This document shows, piece after piece, positions 43,713 to 53,824 of a stretch of DNA of 64,000 bases. Location of the stretch: assembly GCF_042661605.1 (NCBI RefSeq), contig NZ_JBHSWJ010000002.1, positions 62,001 to 126,000 of the forward strand, read 5' to 3'. Position 1 is the stretch's first letter, and each line of letters begins with the position of its first letter. Source of the stretch: Branchiibius cervicis. GTDB lineage: Bacteria; Actinomycetota; Actinomycetes; Actinomycetales; Dermatophilaceae. A model generated the notes under the pieces. That model was not told the DNA's origin and did no database searches. It worked only from the letters and a program-made list of their open reading frames with translations. Made by a program: the position numbers and the translations under genes.

Positions 43713-44168
43713 ATGTCCATCGACGTGCTGGTGCTCAACGGTCCGAACCTCAATCTTCTCGGCACTCGCGAGCCCGGTGTCTACGGCCGCGACACCCTCG
43801 AATCCGTCGAGAAGCGGACCCAGGAGGTCGCGCAGACACTCGGCGTCCGCACGACCTGGCAGCAGTCCAACCACGAGGGCACCCTCGTCGACCTGATCCA
43901 GGAAGCCCGCGGCACGTACAAGGGCATCGTCATCAACGCCGGCGCCTACACGCACACCAGCATCGCCATCCGTGACGCACTCAAGGGCGTCGGTATCCCC
44001 TTCATCGAGGTGCACATCTCGAATGTGCATGCGCGAGAAGAGTTCCGGGCGCACTCCTACTTGTCCGACATTGCGGACGGCATCATCGTCGGTGCCGGAG
44101 TGCTGGGGTACGAACTTGCGATCCGCATCCTCGCCTCACGGCTGATGGACCCACCCAAACTCGCCTGA
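43713..44168 (+). CDS. aroQ: Type II 3-dehydroquinate dehydratase
   Basis: 151 residues, complete. Third step of the shikimate pathway (3-dehydroquinate to 3-dehydroshikimate). LNGPNLNLLGTREPGVYG holds the active-site Asn, Arg and Tyr, NHEGTLVDLIQEA the substrate loop, INAGAYTHTSIAIRDAL the binding Asn and the general His region, and EVHISNVHAREEFR the catalytic His. No other aro gene is adjacent. Confidence 0.92.
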   Translation: MSIDVLVLNGPNLNLLGTREPGVYGRDTLESVEKRTQEVAQTLGVRTTWQQSNHEGTLVDLIQEARGTYKGIVINAGAYTHTSIAIRDALKGVGIPFIEVHISNVHAREEFRAHSYLSDIADGIIVGAGVLGYELAIRILASRLMDPPKLA

Positions 44169-44213
44169 GCGCATACTCGGATGTGTCCCGCATCACATCC
44201 GAAGGAGCCGTTC

Positions 44214-45835
44214 GTGAGTAGTGACCCGTCCTACGCCGCCGGAGAGACCGACGTCCCGCTGATCGAGGCCACGATCGGGGACACCTTTGATCAGACCGCG
44301 CGCAGGTACGCCGATCGTGAGGCTCTCGTCGAGTGCGCCACCGGCCGCCGCTGGACCTGGGCGCAGTTGCAGGCCGACGTCGATCGGGCCGCCCGCGGGT
44401 TCCTGGCCGCGGGCATCCAGCCGGGCGACCGGGTCGGAATCTGGGCGCCGAACTGCGCGGAGTGGACGATCACCCAGTTCGCCACGGCGAAAGTCGGCGC
44501 CATCCTGGTGACGATCAACCCGGCGTACCGGACCCATGAGCTGGGCTTCGTGCTCGGCCAGGCAGGGGTCCGGATGCTGGTGGCGACACCGAGCTTCAAG
44601 TCCAGCGACTACGCGGCGATGATCGATCAGGTGCGGGCGGACGTACCCGATCTCGAGCAGGTCGTCCTGATCGGCACACAGTCGTGGGACGCACTCCTGG
44701 CCGGCGCCGACCGGCGCAGCGCGGAAGACTTGGCGCAGGTCCAGGCAGCGCTGACCAACACCGACCCGATCAATATCCAATACACGTCCGGCACAACGGG
44801 ATTCCCCAAGGGCGCCACGCTCAGCCATCGCAACATCCTCAACAACGGCTACTTCGTCGGCGAGCTGTGTGGCTACACGGAGGCCGATCGGGTGTGCATC
44901 CCGGTGCCGTTCTACCACTGTTTCGGGATGGTGATGGGCAACCTGGCGTGCATCACGCACGGCTCCACGATGGTGATCCCGGCGCCGGCCTTCGACCCTG
45001 CGTTGACGCTCGAGGCGACACAGGAGGAGAAGGTCACCTCGCTCTACGGGGTGCCCACGATGTTCATCGCCGAATGGTCGCTGCCCGACTTCGCCGACTA
45101 CGACCTGTCCACGGTGCGCACCGGAATCATGGCCGGTTCGCCGTGCCCGGCGGAGTTGATGAAGAAGGTGATCGCGGTCGGCATCGAGGAGATGACGATC
45201 TGCTACGGCATGACCGAGACCTCACCGGTCTCCACCCAGACCCGGGTGGACGACTCGTTCGAGCACAAGGTCGGGTCCGTGGGGCGGGTCGGGCCGCAGT
45301 TGGAGATCAAGGTCGTCGACCCGTTGACCGGCGACACCGTCCCGCGCGGGGAGCCGGGCGAACTGTGCACCAAGGGCTACTCGGTGATGATCGGCTACTG
45401 GGAGCAGCCGGAGAAGACGGCCGAGGTGTTGCGCGACGGGTGGATGCACACCGGTGACATCGCGGTCATGGGGCAGGACGGGTACGTGCAGATCACCGGG
45501 CGCATCAAGGACATCGTGATCCGCGGCGGGGAGAACATCTATCCCCGCGAGATCGAGGAGTTCCTCTACACCCACCCCGACATCGTGGACGCCCAGGTGA
45601 TCGGGGTGCCCGACGAGCGCTACGGCGAGGAGTTGTGCGCGTGGATCCGGATGCGGGAGGGTACGGCGCCGCTCACCGCCGACTCCTGCGCGAGTTCGCG
45701 ACCGGCCAGTTGGCGCACTACAAGATCCCGCGTTACGTGACGATCGTCGAGGAATTTCCGATGACGGTGACCGGCAAGGTCCGCAAAGTGGAGATGCGGG
45801 AGAAGTCGATCGCGGATCTGGGATTGCAGGTCTGA
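44214..45835 (+). CDS. Fatty-acyl-CoA synthetase / AMP-dependent ligase (frame break at 45685-45686)
   Basis: 540 residues after adding one C (CCC expected). GAAGGAG lies before GTG 44214. Adenylate-forming fold: YTSGTTGFPKGATLSHRNI (P-loop), YGMTETSP, GYVQITGRIKDIVIRGGENI and the C-terminal catalytic lysine in TVTGKVRKVEMRE, which only appears in the second frame. It activates medium- or long-chain acids with ATP and CoA. A strong bidirectional terminator follows. Confidence 0.88.
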
Positions 45836-45846
45836 TCCGGGCAAGA

Positions 45847-45884
45847 GACAAACCCTCCCGTCAGCGCGACCGGGAGGGTTTGTC
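45847..45884. terminator. Bidirectional terminator, 14-bp stem
   Basis: GACAAACCCTCCCG (45847-45860) and CGGGAGGGTTTGTC (45871-45884) with a 10-base loop, between the converging acyl-CoA synthetase and SHOCT genes. Confidence 0.85.
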
Positions 45885-45894
45885 TGTGCAGGGA

Positions 45895-46272
45895 TCAGGC
45901 GAGCGCCTTGGCCTTCAGGACTTCGTATTCCTCGGGGGAGATGGTGCCGGAGTCCAAGAGCGCCTTGGCGTCGGCGATCTCCTGAGCCGGGTTGCGACCG
46001 GCGACCTCGCGGACGTACTCACGGGTCTGCTGCTCGGCCGCTTGGGCGGCGCCGGCCTGCCGTTCGGCCGTGCCCTTGCCCTTGACGATCAGGTAGACCA
46101 GCGCGGTCAGCACCGGGAAGAGGATCAGGAAAAGCACCCAGATCGCTTTGGCCCAGCCGCTGCTCTCCCGGTCGCGGAAGAGGTCGGTGATGATCTGGAA
46201 CATCACCAGCAGGTAGGCGATGAAGAAGAAGATATACAGGGCGTAGAGAAGGAATTGCCAGAAATCGTGCAT
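45895..46272 (-). CDS. SHOCT-domain membrane protein (PLDc_N-like)
   Basis: 125 residues from ATG 46272 with CAGGGGGA upstream. Two membrane helices (FLLYALYIFFFIAYLLVMF; AIWVLFLILFPVLTALVYLI) of the phospholipase-D-nuclease N-terminal type, then a charged helical linker and a C-terminal SHOCT motif (DAKALLDSGTISPEEYEVLKAKAL). Widespread in actinobacteria; function unknown. Confidence 0.8.
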   Translation of the reverse strand: MHDFWQFLLYALYIFFFIAYLLVMFQIITDLFRDRESSGWAKAIWVLFLILFPVLTALVYLIVKGKGTAERQAGAAQAAEQQTREYVREVAGRNPAQEIADAKALLDSGTISPEEYEVLKAKALA

Positions 46273-46386
46273 GGGGTCCCCCTGAGAGATAGTGCTCAAG
46301 CTGTCGGGCAAAACCCTAGAGCCGTCGCCTTCGCGCATGCGGCAGACTGGCGCATTTTGTCTCGATGTGATTCATTTCGCACCGTT

Positions 46387-47085
46387 TCAGCGCGAGATGG
46401 TGTCCAGCCAGCGAATCAACAGGGCGTTCTCCTCGGCGCCGAGTGCGTCGCGGGGGCTGGCTCGCAGGGCTGAGGCGAGGTCTGCGGCCAGCTGCGCCGG
46501 CGCGACGCGGTCCCGCTCGATTGCCTGACCGGTGATCGCGGCTACCGTGGCGTCCCGCACCTGGTCGGACAGTCCGGCCGGGTGATCCGCGGACGTGATG
46601 AGGAAGAGCGTGACGCCCACGCAGGAGGACAGCACGTGGTCGGCCGCCTCCTCGGCGCTGACGACCAGTCGCCCCGTCGCCGCCGCCCGGCGGGTTTGCT
46701 GCAGGAGTGCCGCGAGCGCCTGCTCCGCGGCAGGCGTGCGATGCCCGGGTACGACCTGCCACATCAACGCGTAGATCGCGGGGCTTCTTAGCCCGAATTC
46801 GACGTGCTGATCCCAGCCGGCGGAGATGTCATCGATGGCATTGGACGACGGTTTCTGCTCAGCCTTGAGAGCGCGGTACCGCTCGAAGTGGCGAGCCACG
46901 ACGGCATCGACCAAGCCCTGTTTGGAGCCGAAGTAGTGATAGAGCGTCGGCATCTTCACGCCGACATCGGCACACACGGCGCGCAGCGAGAGCTCCTCCC
47001 CGGGGTGGGCTTCGATGCGCGCAGCAGCGGCGTCCAGGAGTTGGTCCCGGTTGCCGGGGGACGCCGACTTGACGGTCTCTATCAC
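46387..47085 (-). CDS. TetR-family repressor
   Basis: 232 residues from GTG 47085, read leaderless (TAATGT six bases upstream). HTH: LSLRAVCADVGVKMPTLYHYFGSKQGLVDAV; C-terminal ligand domain of the TetR_C type with PAIYALMWQVVPGH. It is divergent from the SDR gene, and nested dyads between them overlap its own -10 box. Expected to repress itself and the SDR/NTF2 operon. Confidence 0.85.
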   Translation of the reverse strand: MIETVKSASPGNRDQLLDAAAARIEAHPGEELSLRAVCADVGVKMPTLYHYFGSKQGLVDAVVARHFERYRALKAEQKPSSNAIDDISAGWDQHVEFGLRSPAIYALMWQVVPGHRTPAAEQALAALLQQTRRAAATGRLVVSAEEAADHVLSSCVGVTLFLITSADHPAGLSDQVRDATVAAITGQAIERDRVAPAQLAADLASALRASPRDALGAEENALLIRWLDTISR

Positions 47086-47087
47086 AG

Positions 47088-47130
47088 TGCTACATTAACA
47101 GTATCTAAGTGATACACACATGGTGTAGCA
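47088..47130. promoter_or_regulatory. TetR operator region with nested dyads
   Basis: Outer arms TGCTACA (47088-47094) and TGTAGCA (47124-47130); inner palindrome GTATC-TAAGT-GATAC (47101-47115). The outer left arm overlaps the -10 box of the TetR gene (47092-47097, minus strand). Confidence 0.6.
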
Positions 47131-47155
47131 GCGAGATAGATAACGAGGAGAACCC

Positions 47156-47914
47156 ATGGCCAACTCATACGACTTGACCGGCAAGAACGTCCTGGTGGCA
47201 GCAGGCGCTAAGAACTTGGGCGGGCTGATCAGCCGCGACGCAGCGAAGGCTGGTGCCAACGTGGCCATCCACTACAACTCGCCCGAGACCCGACCCGAGG
47301 CCGAGAAGACTTTGGCCGCGGTGCAGGAGGCTGGCGGCAAGGGCGTCCTGCTGACCGGTGACCTGACTGTCCCGGCGAATGTCGCGACGCTCTTCGCCGA
47401 CGCCGAAGCAGCACTCGGCATGATCGACGTCGCGATCAACACCGTTGGCAAGGTGCTGCGCAAGCCGATCGTCGAGACCACCGAAGACGAGTACGACGCG
47501 ATGTTCGACATCAACGCCAAGGCTGCGTATTTCTTCATCCAGGAGGCCGGCAAGCGATTGGCCGATGGTGGCCGGATCATCACGATTGCGACCTCGCTGC
47601 TGAACGCCTTCACCGACGGTTACTCCACCTACGCGGGCGGTAAGGCCCCCGTCGAGGACTTCACCCGGGCCGCAGCCAAGGAATTCGCCGACCGAATGAT
47701 CTCGGTCAACGTGATCGCCCCCGGCCCGATGGACACCCCGTTCTTCTACGGCCAGGAGACCCCGGAGCGCGTTGAGTTCCACAAATCGCAGGCCATGGGC
47801 AACCGGCTCACCGAGATCGAAGATATCGCGCCAATCGTGCTGTTCCTGGCGACCGATGGCGGCTGGCTGACCGGTCAGATCCTCTTCCCCAACGGTGGCT
47901 ACACCACCCGCTGA
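47156..47914 (+). CDS. Short-chain dehydrogenase/reductase
   Basis: 252 residues. GAGGAG seven or so bases before the ATG. Cofactor loop is VLVAAGAKNLGGLIS, a variant of TGxxxGxG (AAGAKNLGG), with NTVGK and the catalytic tyrosine in YSTYAGGKAPVEDFTRAA, then NVIAPGPMDTPFF. Classical SDR of the FabG/ketoreductase sort. The altered glycine loop is typical of a subgroup. Under TetR control; followed by an NTF2-like protein. Confidence 0.83.
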   Translation: MANSYDLTGKNVLVAAGAKNLGGLISRDAAKAGANVAIHYNSPETRPEAEKTLAAVQEAGGKGVLLTGDLTVPANVATLFADAEAALGMIDVAINTVGKVLRKPIVETTEDEYDAMFDINAKAAYFFIQEAGKRLADGGRIITIATSLLNAFTDGYSTYAGGKAPVEDFTRAAAKEFADRMISVNVIAPGPMDTPFFYGQETPERVEFHKSQAMGNRLTEIEDIAPIVLFLATDGGWLTGQILFPNGGYTTR

Positions 47915-47940
47915 ATCCCCACCTCACGCAAGGAGCGAGC

Positions 47941-48276
47941 ATGACTGAGCAGATCGACGTACCTGCACCGGTCTCGGCATTTGTCGCCGCGATCAACGAA
48001 GCGGATACAGAGGGGTTCGTGGCCCTCTTCCTCCCCGACGGCCTGATCAGCGATTGGGGCACGGAATACCGCGGCTCGCAGCGGGTCCGCCAGTGGGCCG
48101 GCTCGGACGCGATCGGCGCTGGCGCCCAGATGCAGATTCGCTCAGCCAAGACTGAGGGCGCTGTCACCACCGTCCGATTCGACTGGCGCAGCAGCGTCTT
48201 TACCGGAGAGTCCACCGGTATCTTCACCGTGGACGGTGAGCACCTCGCCAGCTTCGTGATCCCGCCGGAGCACTAG
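47941..48276 (+). CDS. NTF2-like/SnoaL-type protein
   Basis: 111 residues, AAGGAGCGAGC before the ATG. Starts with a helix PVSAFVAAINEADTEGFVALF, then LPDGLISDWGTEYRG and a beta-sheet ending FTVDGEHLASFVIPPEH, the usual cone fold. NTF2-like proteins are small isomerases, hydrolases or binding proteins. Cotranscribed with the SDR gene; possibly works on the same compound. Confidence 0.7.
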   Translation: MTEQIDVPAPVSAFVAAINEADTEGFVALFLPDGLISDWGTEYRGSQRVRQWAGSDAIGAGAQMQIRSAKTEGAVTTVRFDWRSSVFTGESTGIFTVDGEHLASFVIPPEH

Positions 48277-48301
48277 CGGCCGCGCGGGCGGGCTTGATGG
48301 T

Positions 48302-48375
48302 TGGAGCGGGCGACGAGAATCGAACTCGCGTGTCCAGCTTGGGAAGCTGGCGCTCTACCATTGAGCTACGCCCGC
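48302..48375 (-). tRNA. tRNA-Gly (CCC)
   Basis: On the minus strand: acceptor GCGGGCG/CGCCCGC, D arm GCTCAATGGTAGAGC, anticodon stem CCAGC/GCTGG with loop TTCCCAA (anticodon CCC), T arm CGAGTTCGATTCTCG and encoded CCA. All four stems pair. It reads GGG glycine codons. Confidence 0.95.
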
Positions 48376-48453
48376 GTACGGCGGCCGGAGGATCGCCCCG
48401 ACCAGCCAGTGCGAGAGTCTAACCCGCGAGCCGTTGATCATCGAAACGCAGGG

Positions 48454-48459
48454 TAGGTT
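48454..48459 (+). promoter_or_regulatory. -10 box of dcd
   Basis: TAGGTT with six bases to GTG 48466; leaderless. Confidence 0.5.
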
Positions 48460-48465
48460 GAGCGG

Positions 48466-49041
48466 GTGCTGCTCTCTGATCGCGACATCCGCGCCCAGAT
48501 CGATGCCGGCCGGGTCGCGCTGGACCCGTTCGACCCGGGGATGATCCAGCCCTCGAGTATCGACATCCGTCTCGACCGCTACTTCCGGCTGTTCGACAAC
48601 CACAAGTACCCCTTCATCGACCCCGCGGCCGAGCAGGAGGAGCTGACCCGGGCGCACGAATGCGCTGATGGCGAGCCCTTCGTGCTGCACCCGGGGGAGT
48701 TCGTCCTCGGCTCGACGTACGAGCAGGTCAGCCTGCCCGACGACGTCGCCGCACGTGTGGAGGGCAAGTCCAGTCTGGGTCGTCTCGGGTTGCTCACCCA
48801 CGCAACGGCCGGGTTCGTCGATCCCGGCTTCAGTGGGCACGTCACGTTGGAACTGTCCAACGTGGCGACCCTGCCGATCAAACTGTGGCCGGGCATGAAG
48901 ATCGGTCAGCTGTGCTTCTTCCAGTTGTCCTCGCCCGCCGAAAACCCCTACGGCTCAGCGAAGTACGGCTCCCACTACCAGGGCCAGCGCGGTCCGACCG
49001 CCAGCCGCTCCTACCAGAATTTCCACAAGTCGGATGTCTGA
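48466..49041 (+). CDS. dcd: dCTP deaminase
   Basis: 191 residues from GTG. MLLSDRDIRAQIDAGRV and PSSIDIRLDRYFRLF begin the protein; VEGKSSLGRLGLLTHATAGF holds the active-site Ser/Arg and Glu-containing loop, and PYGSAKYGSHYQGQRGPTAS the C-terminal nucleotide lid. Converts dCTP to dUTP (or dUMP, as in the bifunctional actinobacterial enzymes; the Ala-Thr-Ala region does not settle which). The stop overlaps the next gene. Confidence 0.93.
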   Translation: MLLSDRDIRAQIDAGRVALDPFDPGMIQPSSIDIRLDRYFRLFDNHKYPFIDPAAEQEELTRAHECADGEPFVLHPGEFVLGSTYEQVSLPDDVAARVEGKSSLGRLGLLTHATAGFVDPGFSGHVTLELSNVATLPIKLWPGMKIGQLCFFQLSSPAENPYGSAKYGSHYQGQRGPTASRSYQNFHKSDV

Positions 49042-49692
49042 CCGGCGCCGGTCTCTCACCGGTCCGGCCCATGACGGCGCAAACGCCTATTTGAGCGTGC
49101 CGCGCAAGGTCGCCCCCGGCGATGCCATCGCCCTGATGCTCCACGGGGTTCGCCGTTCAGCGACCACGAGGTCGGTCGCCTGCATCCGCCGATCCTGGTC
49201 ATGGTCCCGTTCGCGGCGGCGCTGCGGCGGCGTACTCACGGTCTGGTGCACCCCGCCGTGTTGCGTTACGCGGTGAAGGGCTGGAACGGCGTACGTCGAT
49301 CCCCGGTCCTCGATGCGCGCTGGGCCCTGGACGAGCTGGGCCGGCGCCACCCCGGCGTACCCATCGCTCTCGTCGGTCACTCGATGGGCGGCCGGGTCGC
49401 GTTGGAACTAGCGCCCGATGAGCGGGTGCGAGCGGTGGTCGGCTTGGCGCCCTGGTATGCCGAGGGGTACCCGGCGGCGTCCTTCGCCGGCACCCCGTTG
49501 CTGGTCCTGCACGGGGACGAGGACCGGGTGACCGATGCGCGCACCTCCGAGGAGCTGGTACGCCGCGTGGAGGCTCTGGGCGGGGACGCCACCTTCGAGA
49601 GCATCCACGACGGTCACGCGATGCTGCGTCGGCCCACCCAGTGGCACGCCCGGACCGCCGCGTTCCTGTCGGCCCGGTTGGGCGGGGTATGA
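49034..49692 (+). CDS. Alpha/beta hydrolase (frame break at 49145-49148)
   Basis: 219 residues after adding one G in GGGG. ATG 49034 overlaps dcd by eight bases. The repaired sequence passes ALMLHGGSPFSDHEVGRLHP into the second frame, with the nucleophile elbow GHSMGGRVALEL, LVLHGDEDRVTD (acid) and HDGHAML (His). Small serine hydrolase, esterase-like; substrate unknown. Confidence 0.75.
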
Positions 49693-49740
49693 CAATCCGC
49701 ATAGCAATCTGTCGGTAGCGATCCATATGCTGCAGGGACC

Positions 49741-51470
49741 ATGCTGCTGCGACTCATCCGGGACAGTCTCGCGCCCTACCTGGGGTACGTCGCGGCCCTG
49801 ATCGTGTTGCAGTTGATCAGCGTCGCGGCCAACCTCTACCTGCCGACCCTGAACGCCGACATCATCGACAAGGGCATTGCCCGCGGCGACTCCGGCTACA
49901 TCACGCACACCGGCGGCATCATGTTGGCGATCAGCGTGGTGCAGGTGTTCGCCGCGATCGGGGCGGCCTACATCGGCGCCCGCCTCGCGATGTCGGTCGG
50001 CCGGGACATCCGGGGGAGCGTCTTCCACGCCGTCGGTCGGTTCTCGGCCCGCGAAGTCAACACGTTCGGCGCGCCGTCGCTGATCACTCGCAGCACCAAC
50101 GACGTCCAGCAGGTGCAGCTCCTGGTGCTGATGGGCGCGACCTTGATGGTGTCGGCGCCGATCATGATGGCCGGCGGGATCATCATGTCGGTACGCACCG
50201 ACCCGGGATTGTCCTGGCTGATGGCGCTAGCGGTCGGGATCATGGGGGTGGCCATCGCCCTGGTGGTGCGCAAGATGGTGCCCGGCTTCCGGATGGTGCA
50301 AGCCCGGCTCGACACCGTCAACCGGATCCTGCGCGAGCACCTCACCGGCGTCCGAGTCATCCGGGCGTTCACCAGGGAGCCGTTCGAGACCGCGCGGTTC
50401 GGGGTCGCGACCGATGAGCTGACCGACTCCTCGATCCGGGTGGGCCGGCTGATGATGTCGATGTTTCCCATCGTCTTCACGATCATGAACCTCTCCACGG
50501 TGGGGGTCTGGTGGTTCGGTGCCCACCAGGTCGATGCCGGGGACGTCGAGATCGGCAGTTTGTCGGCCTACATGACCTATCTGATCCAGATCCTGATGGC
50601 CGTCATGATGGCGACCTTCATGTTCATGATGATCCCGCGGGCCTCGGTGTCCGCCGACCGGATCACCCAGGTGTTGGACACCGAGCCCTCAGTCGTCCCG
50701 CCCGCGCACCCGATCACCCCGTCGCGGTTGCGCGGAGAGGTGGAACTCCGCCATGCCTCGATGCAGTACCCGGGAGCGGATGCGCCGGTACTGCAGGACA
50801 TTTCGCTGTCCGCTCGACCGGGGCAGACGATCGCGATCATGGGTTCGACCGGCTCGGGCAAGTCGACATTGCTGTCGCTGATCGCGCGATTGTTCGACGC
50901 CACGGACGGGTCGGTCCTGGTCGACGGAGTCGACGTCCGCGACCTCGAGCCCACCCAGTTGTGGGGGCACATCGGCATCGTCCCGCAGAAGGGTTACCTG
51001 TTCACCGGGACCGTTGCCAGCAACCTGAGGTACGGCAACCCGCACGCGACGATCGAGGAGTTGTGGCACGCCCTCGAGGTCGCCCAGGCGGCGGACTTCG
51101 TGCGCAAGCTCGACGGTGGACTCGAGGCGCCGATCTCCCAGGGGGCACCAACGTCTCCGGCGGGCAGCGGCAACGACTGTGCATCGCGCGGGCACTGGTC
51201 GCCCAGCCGCGGATCTACCTGTTCGACGACTCGTTCTCCGCGCTGGATCTGCAGACCGACCGCCGGTTGCGCACCGCGCTGAAGCCGGTCACGCGCGAGG
51301 CCACGGTTTTCATCGTCGCGCAACGGGTTTCGACGATCACCGAGGCCGATCAGATCCTGGTCCTGGAGGACGGTCAGTCCGTCGGCCTCGGGACGCACGA
51401 GGAGCTGTTGGCCGGCTGCACGCCGTACCGCGAGATCGTGCAGTCCCAGCTGGGGGTGGATGCGGCGTGA
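49741..51470 (+). CDS. ABC exporter subunit 1 (frame break at 51141-51145)
   Basis: 576 residues after adding one G in GGGGG. Type-IV ABC exporter half: six-helix transmembrane domain (residues 1-310), Walker A GSTGSGKSTLL, Q-loop VPQKGYLF, then the break, then signature SGGQRQRLCIARAL and Walker B IYLFDDSFSALD, and the H-loop is replaced: VAQRVSTI has Gln where the switch His would be, so this may be the degenerate partner of a heterodimer. Overlaps the next gene. Confidence 0.85.
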
Positions 51471-53448
51471 GTGACGAGGAGGACACCACTACGCAGCGCC
51501 CGCCGACCCGTCCGACCCGGGGCCCGGGGATGGGCGTCGGCCCGGGGAGAAGACCAAGGACTTCAAGGGTTCTGCCGTCCGGTTGTTCAAACTGCTGGCG
51601 CCACACCGGGTTTCGCTGATTGCGATCCTGTTGTTGTCCATCGGCTCGGTCGCGCTGAGTGTCGTCGGGCCCCGGGTGCTCGGCATGGCGGTGGACCGCA
51701 TCTTCAGCGGTGCGGTCAGCAAGGCCGTCCGTGTTCCCGCCGGCACGACCCAGCAGCAGGTGGTGGACGGTCTACGCGCGAGAGGTGAGAACACCTTCGC
51801 CGACATGATCGCCAAGATGGAGCACTTCGTACCCGGCGCCGGGATCGATTTCGGTGCCGTGGGCACGATCCTGCTCATCGTGCTCGGCCTCTACCTGCTC
51901 GCCGGTGCGATGCAATTCATCCAGGCGCGGTTGCTGAACTACGCCGTGCAGCAGACCATGAACCGGCTGCGCAAGGACGTCGAGGACAAGATCAACGTCT
52001 TGCCGTTGAAGTACCTCGACTCGCGCCCGCGCGGTGAGTTGCTCTCCCGGGTCACCAACGACATCGACAACATCGGTCAGTCGATGCAGCAGACCCTGAG
52101 CCAGCTGTTGGTCAATCTGCTGACCGTTGTCGGTGTGATCATCATGATGTTCACGATCTCGTGGTGGCTGACGCTCATCGCGCTGCTGGTGATTCCGGTG
52201 ATCCTGGTGCTCACCGGCCAGATCATGAAGCGCTCGCAGAAACTCTTCGTGGCTCAGTGGGCCACCACCGGCCAGCTCAATGCCCGCATCGAGGAGACTT
52301 TCACCGCGCACGAACTGGTCAAGGTGTTCGGCCGCGGCCCGGAGGTCGAGGCAGCGTTCAAGACCACCAACGACAAACTGGCCGACGTGAGCTGGAAGGC
52401 CCAGTTCATCAGCGGGCTGATGATGCCGATCATGATGTTCGTCGGCAACCTGCAGTACGTCGCGGTGTGCGTTCTGGGCGGGCTGCAGGTGGCCGCCGGG
52501 TCCATGACGCTGGGCAACGTGACGGCCTTCGTGCAGTACACCCGCCAACTCACCCAGCCGCTGACCCAGTTGGCGTCGATGGTCAACCTGATGCAGTCCG
52601 GAGTCGCCAGCGCCGAGCGGGTGTTCGAGGTCCTGGACGCCCCCGACGAGCCCGCCGACGCGCAGGGCCACCTGCCGGACGTGCGCGGCAAGATCACCTT
52701 CGAGGACGTCACCTTCGGGTACGACGCGGCCAAGCCACTCATCCACGACCTCAACCTGAGCGTGCAGCCGGGTGAGACCGTCGCGATCGTCGGCCCCACC
52801 GGTGCCGGGAAGACGACTCTGGTCAACCTGGTGATGCGCTTCTACGACATCGACAGCGGTCGGATCTCATTGGACGACGTGGACATCGCGTCGGTGCCCC
52901 GGGCCGCGCTACGGTCCCGGATCGCCATGGTGCTGCAGGACACCTGGTTGTTCGGCGGGACGATCCGCGAGAACATCGCCTACGGCCGGCTCGACGCGAC
53001 CGAGGACGAGATCATGGCCGCTGCGCAAGCGACGTTCGTGGATCGGTTCGTGCGGTCGCTGCCCGATGGCTACGACACGGTGATCGACGACGAAGCGGCC
53101 AACTTGTCGGTCGGGGAGCGCCAGCTGATCACCATCGCCCGGGCGTTCCTGGCCGACCCGGCGTTGTTGATCCTGGACGAGGCCACGAGTTCGGTGGACA
53201 CGCGCACAGAGGTCATGTTGCAGGACGCCATGACGGCATTGCGCTCCGACCGCACGAGTTTCGTGATCGCACACCGGCTTTCGACGATCCGGGACGCCGA
53301 CACCATCCTGGTGATGGAGGACGGCAGCATCGTCGAGCAAGGCAGTCACGAGGCGTTGCTCGCGGCCGGTGGCGCCTACTACAACCTCTACATGGCGCAG
53401 TTCGAAGGTGCCGCCGTCACCGACGAGGACGAGTCCGTCACCGTCTGA
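51467..53448 (+). CDS. ABC exporter subunit 2 (frame break at 51544-51547)
   Basis: 660 residues from GTG 51467, which overlaps the stop of subunit 1; adding one G in GGGG joins the acidic N-terminal tail (SDEEDTTTQRPPTRPTRGPG) to RLFKLLAPHRVSLIAIL. Membrane domain to about residue 380 with an extended first extracellular loop, then Walker A GPTGAGKTTLV, signature given as LSVGERQLITIARAFL (NLSVGE rather than LSGGQ), Walker B LLILDEATSSVD and H-loop IAHRLSTI. With subunit 1 it forms a heterodimeric exporter, likely for a drug, lipid or peptide. Confidence 0.87.
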
Positions 53449-53502
53449 GGGGTTGTCCACAGCTGCGGTAGCCGAGCTCTGCGCGCCTACCCCGCGGTTG
53501 CC

Positions 53503-53508
53503 TAGCGT
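53503..53508 (+). promoter_or_regulatory. -10 box of the WXG100-like operon
   Basis: TAGCGT with seven bases to ATG 53516 and no ribosome site. Confidence 0.4.
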
Positions 53509-53515
53509 TCCTCGC

Positions 53516-53824
53516 ATGGACGATGCACAGACCATTCGCGAGGTGGCACGCGCAGTGGCCACGATGGCGCAAGACTTACGCGACGAAGGGGTTCGGGTCG
53601 CCGGGCGCGCGACAGTGCACTGGTCGGGTTCGGCTGCAGCGCAATACCATTCGAAGCTACGGGAGGGTTGCGACGACTACCGCCGGCTGTCGGGCGACCT
53701 GGAGCGGCTGCACGACACACTGCTGTCCCACGCTCGGCACGTCGAGGATCACGAGAGCTTCCTCACGGGACTGACCCAGGTCGTCAGTCCGGTGCGTTTG
53801 TTGCTTCCGGGCGGAGCGTCGTGA
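53516..53824 (+). CDS. WXG100-like helical protein
   Basis: 102 residues, two long helices broken by HWSGSAAAQYHSKL, where WSG followed by AA and a hydrophobic/Tyr position fits the WXG turn of ESAT-6-type proteins. A helix with VEDHESFL follows. WXG100 proteins are substrates or partners of type VII secretion, but no Ecc secretion gene is in the window. It overlaps the next gene by GTGA and begins a three-gene operon. Confidence 0.6.
   Translation: MDDAQTIREVARAVATMAQDLRDEGVRVAGRATVHWSGSAAAQYHSKLREGCDDYRRLSGDLERLHDTLLSHARHVEDHESFLTGLTQVVSPVRLLLPGGAS

Noticed and set aside
48302..48375. tRNA-Gly as an integration site
   Set aside because: No integrase or duplicated tRNA 3' end nearby; both flanks are ordinary host genes.
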